Below are positions 10,351-17,963 of a stretch of DNA of 33,622 nucleotides, one piece after another. The DNA comes from Dechloromonas sp. UBA6271. Lineage in GTDB: Bacteria > Pseudomonadota > Gammaproteobacteria > Burkholderiales > Rhodocyclaceae. The stretch is from NCBI GenBank assembly GCA_002440665.1, contig DJUX01000016.1:1-33622 (forward strand). The letters are read 5' to 3'. Every line of letters begins with the position of its first letter. Position 1 is the first letter of the stretch. The position numbers and the translations under genes are program-made. The notes beneath the pieces were generated by a model. It was not told where the DNA came from. It did no database searches and saw only the letters and a program-made list of their open reading frames with translations.

Positions 10351-11295
10351 TCAGGCGCCCAGAAAGGCGGCGACCCGGGTTGCGATGTGCCCGGCGAGCG
10401 CCGGGTCGAGGCAGTCGTAGTTCTCGGCCTCGAAGGAATTGGTCAGCCAGGTGATCTGGCGCTTGGCCAGTTGGCGCGTCGCGAAGATGCCACGGTCGCG
10501 CAATTCCTTGTGCGAGATGATGCCTTCCTGCGCTTCCCAGGTCTGGCGATAGCCAACGCAGCGCATCGACGGCAGGTTCAGGTGCAGCGCGTATTTCTTG
10601 CGCAGCATCCGCACCTCTTCGTCCAGTCCGGCCAGCAGCATATCGTCGAAGCGGCGGGCGATGCGTTCGTGCAACACGGCACGGTCGGAAGGCAGCAGGC
10701 CGATGGAGAGGAAGTCACAGGGCGGTTTTTGCCGCTCGCTGGCGGCCAGCAGTTCGGACATCGGCCGGCCCGTCAGGCGATAGATCTCCAAGGCGCGTTG
10801 CAGGCGCTGGCTGTCGGTCGGATGCAGCCTTGCTGCGGTCGACGGGTCAAAAAGGGCTAATTTCGCATGCAGCGCCGGCCAGCCTTTGGCGGCGGCTTCG
10901 GCGTCGATTTCGGCACGCAACGCCGCGTCGGCCTGCGGTAGGTCGGCCAGCCCGTGCAGCAGGGCGCGAAAATAGAGCATCGTCCCGCCGACCAGCAGCG
11001 GCACCTTGCCGGCCGCGGTGATCTCGGCCATCGCCGCCAGCGCATCGGCGCAGAAGCGGGCGGCGGAATAGCTTTCCTCCGGCGAAATCAGGTTGATCAG
11101 CCGGTGCGGGTAACGCGCCAGCGTGTCACGATCCGGCTTGGCGGTGCCGACGTCCATGTCGCGGAAAACCTGCGCCGAATCGACACTGATCAATTCGACC
11201 GGAAAACGGTCGGCCAGCGCCATGGCGACCGCCGTCTTGCCCGAGGCGGTCGGGCCCATGATCAGGATGGCGGGCGGCAGGCGGGGCGGATTCAT
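10351..11295 (-). CDS. miaA: tRNA dimethylallyltransferase
   Basis: MiaA transfers a dimethylallyl group to N6 of A37 in tRNAs that read codons starting with U. The P-loop GPTASGKT is at residues 14-21, followed by DSAQVFRDMDVGTAKP, and RCVGYRQTWE is present near the C-terminus. I chose the ATG at 11295 because it puts the P-loop at the usual distance from the N-terminus; a GTG at 11313 would add six residues. miaA often lies directly after mutL, but here about 4.8 kb of other genes separate the two. Confidence 0.97.
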   Translation of the reverse strand: MNPPRLPPAILIMGPTASGKTAVAMALADRFPVELISVDSAQVFRDMDVGTAKPDRDTLARYPHRLINLISPEESYSAARFCADALAAMAEITAAGKVPLLVGGTMLYFRALLHGLADLPQADAALRAEIDAEAAAKGWPALHAKLALFDPSTAARLHPTDSQRLQRALEIYRLTGRPMSELLAASERQKPPCDFLSIGLLPSDRAVLHERIARRFDDMLLAGLDEEVRMLRKKYALHLNLPSMRCVGYRQTWEAQEGIISHKELRDRGIFATRQLAKRQITWLTNSFEAENYDCLDPALAGHIATRVAAFLGA

Positions 11296-11326
11296 GGCGG
11301 CGAATGCTACCACGCACGCCGGCGGC

Positions 11327-11350
11327 TATAATTCCGCCATCTCAGGGGGA
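11327..11350 (+). promoter_or_regulatory. Consensus -10 and RBS of zinc-ribbon gene
   Basis: TATAAT at 11327-11332 is a perfect -10 hexamer, and AGGGGGA (11344-11350) is the ribosome binding site before the ATG at 11355. The 14-mer from 11327 (TATAATTCCGCCAT) is repeated exactly at the mutL start on the other strand (17907-17920). Confidence 0.6.
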
Positions 11351-11354
11351 AACC

Positions 11355-11591
11355 ATGCCGCTCGTTCCATGCCGCGCCTGCGGCCATCAAGTCGATACCT
11401 CTGCCGAAGCCTGTCCGGGCTGCGGGGCCACCAATCCCGGGCGCAAGATGAGCCGCCAGCAGCGCGACCTGATCGTGCTGGTCGTTCAATTTGTCATCGG
11501 CACGGCGGTACTGTTCATCGCTGGCAATATGGCCTGGAACGCCGTCGGGCCGATCATCAAGCAACAGATCAACAAGCCGGCCAACGGCTAA
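11355..11591 (+). CDS. Small zinc-ribbon membrane protein (78 aa)
   Basis: An N-terminal treble-clef/zinc-ribbon with CRAC (C6, C9) and CPGC (C20, C23) is followed by one membrane helix (about residues 38-58) and a short polar tail. The family resembles zinc-ribbon-domain membrane proteins of unknown role. The start is set by the strong AGGGGGA ribosome site; an upstream in-frame ATG at 11304 has none. It is on the opposite strand to miaA and its stop overlaps the stop of the convergent gene by 4 nt. Confidence 0.85.
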   Translation: MPLVPCRACGHQVDTSAEACPGCGATNPGRKMSRQQRDLIVLVVQFVIGTAVLFIAGNMAWNAVGPIIKQQINKPANG

Positions 11592-12250
11592 CCGGGGCGC
11601 CGGAACCGGCGTAGTACGGCGTGCAGCGTCAGGGCGCTCAAGGCGAAGACGAGTTGCAACACCAGCACGAACGCGAGCAGCGCCGCGCCTCCGGCAATCA
11701 GCACCGGGCCGGCCGAATCGTGGTTGCTGAATCCGGCATCGACATGAGAAAACACCGCGCCGGCCGCGTGGTAGGCGGCCACCAGTCCGATGCTGCCCGC
11801 AGCGAAGAACACGATGGCCTGGTGGCCGCTGCTCATTGCGCTCTGTGGTTTCTGCCGACGCTTGCGCAGCAGTAGGTAGAGGGCAAGCCCGCCGAGCAGC
11901 AGCACGCCGCCGATGACGAGCAGCGGGATAAGCCAGCGTTCGATCCGGCCAACATAGGCAAGATCGGTTTGCGGTGGCGCAGCGGGTGGGGGCGCCTGCT
12001 CGGCCCGGCTGACCTTGGGCGGCGCTTCAAGCGCCCTGGAACAATCTTCGTGGCCCAGCGGGCGCAGGGTTTTCGCCGTGGCCGGGCAAGGCTTGTTCTG
12101 GATGAAGGCAATACCATTCGCCTCGCACAGTGCGGAATTGCGGTACTCGCATGCCTCGCGAGCGTCCGGTACATCGGCATGGCAGAGCGGCAGCATGAGC
12201 AGCAGAAGCATGCCGCCGCGCAGCAGAATGCTGCCGAATGGGGCTTTCAT
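11588..12250 (-). CDS. Cys-containing envelope protein with three membrane helices (220 aa)
   Basis: I do not recognise this family. A signal peptide (cleavage likely after CHA, residue 25) precedes a small periplasmic region with four cysteines (C34, C42, C55, C70) that could form two disulfides. A Pro/Ala-rich linker follows, then three hydrophobic segments (about 107-128, 143-165 and 181-208). It starts 3 nt after the stop of the preceding gene (TAG-cgc-ATG) without its own Shine-Dalgarno site, so reinitiation or coupling is likely. Confidence 0.75.
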   Translation of the reverse strand: MKAPFGSILLRGGMLLLLMLPLCHADVPDAREACEYRNSALCEANGIAFIQNKPCPATAKTLRPLGHEDCSRALEAPPKVSRAEQAPPPAAPPQTDLAYVGRIERWLIPLLVIGGVLLLGGLALYLLLRKRRQKPQSAMSSGHQAIVFFAAGSIGLVAAYHAAGAVFSHVDAGFSNHDSAGPVLIAGGAALLAFVLVLQLVFALSALTLHAVLRRFRRPG

Positions 12251-12253
12251 GCG

Positions 12254-12670
12254 CTACCAGGCCAGCGTGAAGCGGAATTCCGCGCGGGACGGCTGGCTGT
12301 TCGCGACGCGGACGACGGCGGTGAAATTGTTCGACCGCTCGGGCTGTTGGATCACCTCGACCGTACCCGGCCCCTCGACGTTTTCCAGCCGCACAGTGAC
12401 GTCGCGCGCCGGCAGGAAGCCCGTGATCCGGTGATTCTGGTGCCCGCGGCGCAGGCTGCGCCCGGCAACCACATCGACCCTGAGGGTTCGGTTGCGGAGC
12501 GAGATGTCGATCGTGCCATCGACATCGCCGCGCCAGACGACATTGTTGCCTTCGCGCCGGTCGGCCGCTGGGGCCGCGGGGGCGGCCTCCTCGGCGCTGG
12601 CCGGCAGCGATAACGCGGCCGTCGAGAGACAGAGCAGGGCGGCTACGACAAGTCTGGAACATGATTTCAT
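12254..12670 (-). CDS. Secreted protein of unknown function (138 aa)
   Basis: A clear signal peptide (VVAALLCLSTAALSLPASA, cleaved before EEAAPA) leads a mature part of about 110 residues rich in beta-prone segments (TIDISLRNRTLRVDVVAG, DVTVRLENVEGPGTVEVIQ), suggesting a small beta-sandwich in the periplasm. No catalytic motif and no family I can name. GGAG about 9 nt upstream supports the ATG. It lies between two other envelope genes on the same strand, 95 nt after the first and 3 nt before the second. Confidence 0.75.
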   Translation of the reverse strand: MKSCSRLVVAALLCLSTAALSLPASAEEAAPAAPAADRREGNNVVWRGDVDGTIDISLRNRTLRVDVVAGRSLRRGHQNHRITGFLPARDVTVRLENVEGPGTVEVIQQPERSNNFTAVVRVANSQPSRAEFRFTLAW

Positions 12671-12765
12671 GCGTTACGGCTCCTTGATGTGAATGATCGG
12701 GAAATTCTCTCATGGGGAATCGAACAAATGGATGCAGGCTCCAATTGCTCGTCGGACTTGCCCAT

Positions 12766-13581
12766 TCAATGTTCTTGCGCCATTGCGCTCGCCAACCAAT
12801 TATCCATGTTGCCGACGGCGGTTTGGTAATCACGGTGCATTGTTTCCCGTGGTCCGTGCGGAACCCGGCTCAGCGGCCGCCACAACGCTTCGGGAACGCC
12901 GGCCAGCGTCGCGTGCGTGCCGATCAACAGGGTGGCCGGGATCGGCGTCAAATCGCCCGGCGGCTCCAGGGCGGCGGCTTCGGTGCCGACATGGGCGGCA
13001 AACAGGAACAGATGCCGCAGGCGCGGCGAACCGGCCTGTTCGATGCGTCCAGCGATTCCGGCCGGGTCTTCTTCGATGCGCTGGGTCAGTCCGCTGAAAT
13101 CGGCGGCAGTACGCACCGGCAGGCGAGCGACCGGGGCGACGCCGAGTTGTGCCGCAAGCTCGTCGAGGTGGCGGATGTGTGCCGCGACCGGCTGTGACAA
13201 CTGCTGCATAACTTCATCCGTCTGTTGCCCGTAGCCGCCCAGCCACTGGCTCAGGTAGCCGTATTCGAAGCCCAGCCGAAAGACGCGCTGCGCGAAGCGC
13301 GGGTCGAGTGCCGCCTCGCGTTGCTGCGACCGTTCGGCGATCGCGGCGGCTTCGGCCGCGTAGGTCAGGGCCGGATCATTGACCGTCCAGCCCCGTTGCC
13401 CCAGTTGCCCCGCCCCCCACATCCAGACCGCCTGAATGCCGAGGTAAAGTGCCGTAATCGCCAGGGTGGCCAGCAGAAAGCGCCACTGCTCGCGCCAGTG
13501 GGTCCGGCTGTCGTCTGCATTGGGGAGCGTGCCGCTCAAGACAGTTTCCAGAGAATGAGGTTGGCAGTAGGCTAGCACCAT
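12766..13581 (-). CDS. Single-pass membrane protein with large soluble domain, unknown (271 aa)
   Basis: One membrane helix near residues 33-53 (FLLATLAITALYLGIQAVW) is followed by about 215 residues, mostly helical and probably periplasmic. I see no known domain. I placed the start at the ATG at 13581, which has AGG nearby; a longer frame back to 13641 would run into the divergent gene. It starts only 22 bp from the start of the divergent 525-residue membrane protein, so the two are likely co-regulated and may be functional partners. Confidence 0.7.
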   Translation of the reverse strand: MVLAYCQPHSLETVLSGTLPNADDSRTHWREQWRFLLATLAITALYLGIQAVWMWGAGQLGQRGWTVNDPALTYAAEAAAIAERSQQREAALDPRFAQRVFRLGFEYGYLSQWLGGYGQQTDEVMQQLSQPVAAHIRHLDELAAQLGVAPVARLPVRTAADFSGLTQRIEEDPAGIAGRIEQAGSPRLRHLFLFAAHVGTEAAALEPPGDLTPIPATLLIGTHATLAGVPEALWRPLSRVPHGPRETMHRDYQTAVGNMDNWLASAMAQEH

Positions 13582-13603
13582 TCTTACCTGGAGGGAGCGA
13601 GCG

Positions 13604-15181
13604 ATGACGAACAGCAGCGAGTTGAGCGTACACTTTATCAACAGCGTGCTGGTTACGGTCGTCGTCGCGCTCTTCGTGCTCTGGCGTTACCGGCAGGCGA
13701 TTCTCGGCGGCATGATGCAGGGCGACAGCGTGGCGCTGCCCTTGCCGGGGGGCACGGAGCAGGCTTTGGCGGGATGGCCGGGGGGCGATCTGCCGGCCCG
13801 TGAGCACGCCATGCGCCGCCGCATCGCTGCCGCCTGGTTGCTGACGACGGCCATCTGCGGTTTGCCGATGGCCATCGCCTACATGTCCGTTGCGAACATG
13901 GGGTTGTCGCCGACCTATGCGCTCGGGCTGACGCTCTGCTACATGGTCGCTGCCCTGCCGATGATCGCCGTGTCGCTGGCCTGGCCGACGCTGCGTATGG
14001 TCGGCGCCTTCGTCGCGATGATGCTCTGCTGCGCGGCGCTGGTCCTGGTTGCCGGCATGATTGAACGATCCATGGCCGGCCGGCCTGTCAGCTGGCGGAT
14101 CCTCGGCCTGATCCCCCTGTTCGGCGAGTTGGCCTGGAACCAGCTGTGGATGGCCGGCCTGTTCTGGCTGATGTCGTGGCCGGTCCGCCTGCGCGGCGTC
14201 GTGCCGATCACGTTCGCCGCCCTGCTGGTCTTCGGCTTCGCCCCCTTTGCTGGCTCGCGTCTGACGGCTGCGTTGGCCGCCACGGAATTCGGCACCCCCT
14301 GGGTGTTGACCCTCGGCCTCAACGGCATCTTCGTGCTTATCGCCCTGCCGGTCGGCTGGCTGGCCTGGCTGCGCTTGCGCAAACTGGCTGGCGACTACGA
14401 GGCCAAACGCTTTTCTGACGCCCAATTGCTGGCCCGGACCTGGTGGCTGATGCTTGTCGTCACCATCGGCTTCGACATCCTGATCGCCCGGGAGCGCCTG
14501 CTCTTCGCGCTGCTGCTGGTCGCTGGCGAAATCCTGCTCTTCGCGCCGGTCAACCGCTGGGTGCTGCAACGGCTGGGTGTCGTCCGGGGCGGCGAAGCAC
14601 GGCATGCGCCGACGCTCTTGCTGCTCCGCGTCTTCGGCTACACGGCGCGTACCGAGCGCCTGTTCGACCGGGTGGCGGCGCGCTGGCGGCTGATCGGCCC
14701 GGTCACCATGATCGCGGCGCCCGACGTCACCGCCCGCACTATCGATGCCGGCGACTACTTGCGCTGGCTGACCGGGCGGGTGGACGAACTGTTCGTCACC
14801 TCGCGTGCCGGCCTCGATGCCAGGCTGGCGGCCTTGGACCTGAACCCCGACCCCGATGGCCGTTTTCGCATCAACGAATTCTGCTGCCGCGATGCGACCT
14901 GGCAGGCGACGGTCGTCGAACTAATGCTGCGCGCCGACGCGGTGATCATGGATGTGCGCGGCATCACCCAGGCGCGGCGCGGCTGCGAATTCGAACTGCA
15001 GCAACTGGCGCAGCGCTTGGCGCCGCAGCGGCTGGTGCTGGTCGTCGACGGAACGACCGACAGGGCAGTGTTGCAGGCGGCGTTTGGCCCGGGATTGAGC
15101 GAGGTGCGGCTGGTCGAGGTTCGGTACAGCCGGGAGGCGGATCGGGCGTTCAGTGCGCTGCTTGAGGCTGCGGTGTCCTAA
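13604..15181 (+). CDS. Multi-pass membrane protein with C-terminal TIR-like/Rossmann-like domain (525 aa)
   Basis: The N-terminal ~320 residues contain about eight hydrophobic helices. The C-terminal ~190 residues are soluble: LLLLRVFG (about 336-343), GPVTMIAAPD, a Trp-containing helix (DATWQATVVELM), then ADAVIMDVRG and RRGCEFELQQLA (E462, E464) and LVLVVDG. The order beta-alpha-beta, 'A-D-A-V-I-M-D' strand and 'x-E-L' helix recalls TIR-like domains, whose catalytic Glu sits in a similar 'WCxxEL' helix. That likeness is inference. GGAGG precedes the ATG. It ends convergently with the Mrr gene, overlapping 4 nt. Confidence 0.8.
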   Translation: MTNSSELSVHFINSVLVTVVVALFVLWRYRQAILGGMMQGDSVALPLPGGTEQALAGWPGGDLPAREHAMRRRIAAAWLLTTAICGLPMAIAYMSVANMGLSPTYALGLTLCYMVAALPMIAVSLAWPTLRMVGAFVAMMLCCAALVLVAGMIERSMAGRPVSWRILGLIPLFGELAWNQLWMAGLFWLMSWPVRLRGVVPITFAALLVFGFAPFAGSRLTAALAATEFGTPWVLTLGLNGIFVLIALPVGWLAWLRLRKLAGDYEAKRFSDAQLLARTWWLMLVVTIGFDILIARERLLFALLLVAGEILLFAPVNRWVLQRLGVVRGGEARHAPTLLLLRVFGYTARTERLFDRVAARWRLIGPVTMIAAPDVTARTIDAGDYLRWLTGRVDELFVTSRAGLDARLAALDLNPDPDGRFRINEFCCRDATWQATVVELMLRADAVIMDVRGITQARRGCEFELQQLAQRLAPQRLVLVVDGTTDRAVLQAAFGPGLSEVRLVEVRYSREADRAFSALLEAAVS

Positions 15182-16035
15182 ATGCTCTCAAACCATGATT
15201 CGTCGACACTTATTCGCTCAACCAGCTCTGTTTTGATGCCGAGCGCGAGTTCTTTGAGTTTTTCTGCAAGCTCGTCTCCGTCGACCAGGTCGATTGGAGG
15301 AGCGCCGTCGCGGGTGGCTTCCTTTACTGCCGCCGGAGTAAAAGAACCTGTCGTGATGAATAGCCCCTTGTCCGCGCGTCCGACCATTGCGCCTCGAAAG
15401 TCACGAATTTCGCTTGAACCAACGGAACCCTTGTATCGCTTGCACTGAAAAAGAACATGGAAACTCATGAAACCATTGATTCGCGCAATCCCTTTTCCAT
15501 CAATGCCGCCATCACCGGTTCGCCCGGTAACCTCTACGTGAATGAAACCTGACTCCCGCAAGATGCGCTGTACCAGCCGCTCGAACCCGGCTGGATCAAG
15601 CCTTTGAGTCAACACAGCGGAAAGCTTGTCTTTCCAGCGCTCCTCTTCCGATAGTTCGCGGGTGGTTTCGTCGGGAGGTCTTTTCTTTGGAGTTTCCTGC
15701 TTGTCCAGTGCGCGTACGAATTTCACCACTTCGGATGAGTCGACCGAGTCCAGACTCTTTGCCTTTTCAGTGAGTGACCAAACGCCACGGCTAGAATTGT
15801 CGAGAAGGCCGTACTTGCGAAGATATGTCCTTGCCCAGGCCATGCGATAGCCGACTTCTGTTTGACTACTTTTCTCGGGGTCGTGAAGTTGAGCGAGGAT
15901 GTCATCGGGTAGTCCAACCAGCTCTACCGTTTTTGCGTAGATTTCCTCAATGGAACCCGAGCCGCCAAGTAGTCTCAAGGCTTGCAGCAGAGGATTCATC
16001 AGTTCGTCAAAGGTCGGCATTGCTGCGTTGGTCAT
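15178..16035 (-). CDS. mrr: Mrr-type restriction endonuclease
   Basis: Mrr proteins are type IV restriction enzymes that cut modified foreign DNA. The N-terminal winged-helix Mrr_N region (about residues 6-95, starting PTFDELMNPLLQAL) is followed by a PD-(D/E)XK nuclease domain: LDPAGFERLVQRIL, GDGGIDGKG, and FQCKRY (about 197-202), giving the expected D...QxK catalytic set. The length of 285 aa is near that of E. coli Mrr. Codon use is clearly more AT-rich than its neighbours (60 of 120 bases G/C at 15181-15300, against 43 of 60 in mutL at 16321-16380), a sign of transfer. The start could also be the ATG at 16020. Confidence 0.92.
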   Translation of the reverse strand: MTNAAMPTFDELMNPLLQALRLLGGSGSIEEIYAKTVELVGLPDDILAQLHDPEKSSQTEVGYRMAWARTYLRKYGLLDNSSRGVWSLTEKAKSLDSVDSSEVVKFVRALDKQETPKKRPPDETTRELSEEERWKDKLSAVLTQRLDPAGFERLVQRILRESGFIHVEVTGRTGDGGIDGKGIARINGFMSFHVLFQCKRYKGSVGSSEIRDFRGAMVGRADKGLFITTGSFTPAAVKEATRDGAPPIDLVDGDELAEKLKELALGIKTELVERISVDESWFESI

Positions 16036-16050
16036 GGGAATAACTCGGTG

Positions 16051-16069
16051 GCTGAATGCTAATCAGCAT
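16051..16069. promoter_or_regulatory. Overlapping inverted repeats upstream of Mrr gene
   Basis: ATGCT-AATC-AGCAT (16056-16069) overlaps GCTGA...TCAGC (16051-16068), 16 bp ahead of the Mrr start and in the 73-bp gap to the end of mutL. It could be an operator of the restriction gene or a terminator stem for mutL; there is no T-run, which favours an operator. Confidence 0.35.
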
Positions 16070-16108
16070 ACGTGACGCTTCAAACCAAGTCTATTCCGAG
16101 GGCATGGA

Positions 16109-17908
16109 CTATTGCCCGCGCAAAAACAGCTTATCCAGTTCCGCTAGCGGCAGTTCCGTCCACGTCGGCCGGCCGTGGTTGCACTGGCCGGCGCGTTCGG
16201 TTTCTTCCATCTGGCGCAGCAGGGCGTTCATTTCCGGGATGGTGAGAATGCGGCGGGCACGGACGGCGCCGTGGCAGGCCATGGTGGCGAGCAGTTCGTT
16301 GCGCCGCGCCGTGGCGAGCTGGGTGATGCCGTGTTCGCGCAACTCGGCGATCAACGAACGGGCCAGCGCGGCGGGGTCGCCGGATTTGAGCAGGGCGGGA
16401 ACGCTGCGCACGCCGAGCTGGTTGGGGCCGAGCGGGGCGATCTGGAAGCCGAGGTCGGCCAGCGCTTCGGCGTGTTCCTCGACGGCGGCGATGGCGAGCG
16501 GGTCGGCGGCGAAGACGGCGGGGATCAGCAGCGCCTGGGTGGCAATCTGGCGGTTGTCGAGGGCGGTCTTCAGTTTTTCGTAGAGGATGCGTTCGTGCGC
16601 GGCGTGCATGTCGACGAGGACGAGGCCGCGGGCGTTCTGGGCCAGAATGTAGATGCCGTGCAATTGGGCCAGCGCGTAGCCGAGTGGCGGGCCGTCGCGG
16701 TCGACGGCTGCCGAGGGCGTGAATTGGGGCGCGACGGCGGAAGTGCTCGCCGGTTCGCCGATGCCTTGGGTGGCGCGGGCGAAGGCGAGGTAGGCTGCGG
16801 CGGCGGGTTCGGCGACGCCGAGCGTGCTCTGGTGGCGCAGTGGCGGCGGGTAGTTCGGGGTGAATTCGGAATTTGCCGGTTTTTGGCCGTCGACCGCAAC
16901 AGGTGCCGAATAGGCGCTTTCTCCCTGCACCGGCGCCGCCAGCGTGCGCTGGATGGCGTGAAAGACGAACTGGTGCATGGCGCGCGAGTCGCGGAAGCGG
17001 ACTTCGGTCTTGGCCGGGTGCACATTGACGTCGACCAGCGCCGGGTCGATGTTGACGAACAGGCAGACGGCGGGCTGGCGGCTGCCGTGCAGCACGTCGC
17101 GGTAGGCTTCGCGCAGGGCGTGGGCGATCACCTTGTCGCGCACATAGCGGCCGTTGACGAAGACGTACTGGCCGTCTTTGGCTTCGGTAGCGCGTGTCGG
17201 GTCGATAGCGAAACCGGCGATGGCCAGCGGGCCGGCGGCGACGTCGAGGCGGCGGGCGGCGCTGAGAAAATCGTCACCGAGAATGTCGGCGATGCGCCGG
17301 GCGCTGTCGGCGGGGGCGAGCTGGAACAGGTTGCGGCCGTTGTGGGTCAGGCTGAAGGCGACGTCGGGGCGGGTCAGCGCCAGGCGCTTGACGGCGTCGG
17401 CACAGTGGGCAAACTCGGTGCTTTCCGATTTCAGAAACTTGCGGCGGGCCGGGGTATTGAAATAGAGATCGCGCATTTCGACGACGGTGCCGGCCATCAG
17501 GGCCGCCGGTTCCGGCTCGGCGCCGGGTTCTGCCTTCAGCTTCCAGGCGTGGCTGGCGCCGTGTTCGCGGCTGCTGATGGCAAGGCGGGCGACCGAGGCG
17601 ACCGAGGCCAGCGCCTCGCCACGAAAGCCGAGCGAACTGACGCGCTCAAGGTCGTCCAGCGAGACGATTTTCGAGGTGGCATGGCGGGTCAGGGCCAGCG
17701 CGAGCTCCTCCTTGGCGATGCCGCAGCCGTCGTCGGTGACGCGGATCAGCTTGACGCCGCCTTCCTCCAGATGAACCTGGATCGCCTTGCTGCCGGCGTC
17801 GAGGCTGTTTTCCAGCAGTTCCTTCAAGACCGAGGCGGGTCTTTCGACCACTTCGCCTGCGGCAATCTGGCTGATCAGCAGGTCGGGGAGGCGGGCAATC
17901 GTCGGCAT
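16109..17908 (-). CDS. mutL: DNA mismatch repair protein MutL
   Basis: MutL couples mismatch recognition by MutS to strand incision. The N-terminal GHKL ATPase shows E33-N34...D37-A38-G39, DDGCGI (59-64) and GFRGEAL (about 94-100). The C-terminal domain carries DMHAAHERILYE (about 432), fitting the endonuclease motif DQHA-x2-E-x4-E with Q changed to M, plus ACHGAVRARR and CNHGRPTW (about 576-583). So this MutL is probably a nicking endonuclease, as expected in bacteria without MutH. A TATAAT box ends 6 nt before the ATG and there is no Shine-Dalgarno site, pointing to a leaderless mRNA. Confidence 0.98.
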   Translation of the reverse strand: MPTIARLPDLLISQIAAGEVVERPASVLKELLENSLDAGSKAIQVHLEEGGVKLIRVTDDGCGIAKEELALALTRHATSKIVSLDDLERVSSLGFRGEALASVASVARLAISSREHGASHAWKLKAEPGAEPEPAALMAGTVVEMRDLYFNTPARRKFLKSESTEFAHCADAVKRLALTRPDVAFSLTHNGRNLFQLAPADSARRIADILGDDFLSAARRLDVAAGPLAIAGFAIDPTRATEAKDGQYVFVNGRYVRDKVIAHALREAYRDVLHGSRQPAVCLFVNIDPALVDVNVHPAKTEVRFRDSRAMHQFVFHAIQRTLAAPVQGESAYSAPVAVDGQKPANSEFTPNYPPPLRHQSTLGVAEPAAAAYLAFARATQGIGEPASTSAVAPQFTPSAAVDRDGPPLGYALAQLHGIYILAQNARGLVLVDMHAAHERILYEKLKTALDNRQIATQALLIPAVFAADPLAIAAVEEHAEALADLGFQIAPLGPNQLGVRSVPALLKSGDPAALARSLIAELREHGITQLATARRNELLATMACHGAVRARRILTIPEMNALLRQMEETERAGQCNHGRPTWTELPLAELDKLFLRGQ

Positions 17909-17914
17909 GGCGGA

Positions 17915-17934
17915 ATTATACCTTGAGGTAAAAT
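17915..17934. promoter_or_regulatory. Overlapping divergent promoters of mutL and DedA gene
   Basis: TATAAT on the minus strand (17915-17920) lies 6 nt from the mutL ATG, and TAAAAT on the plus strand (17929-17934) lies about 30 nt from the DedA start. The two -10 elements are 8 bp apart, so polymerase binding for one should interfere with the other. Neither has a convincing -35 box. Confidence 0.55.
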
Positions 17935-17963
17935 CGCGGCTTTATCACGCCCGGCGCTTCCCG

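Noticed and set aside
13376..14605. 409-codon antisense frame across the membrane/TIR-like gene
   Set aside because: Gln/Asp/Arg/His-rich composition is a shadow pattern; the plus-strand frame has helices, a ribosome site and natural codons.
16175..17926. 583-codon open frame antisense to mutL
   Set aside because: It is the complement of a strongly conserved mutL, and its Gly/Ala/Val/Asp-rich composition is typical of shadow frames in high-GC genes. No ribosome site.
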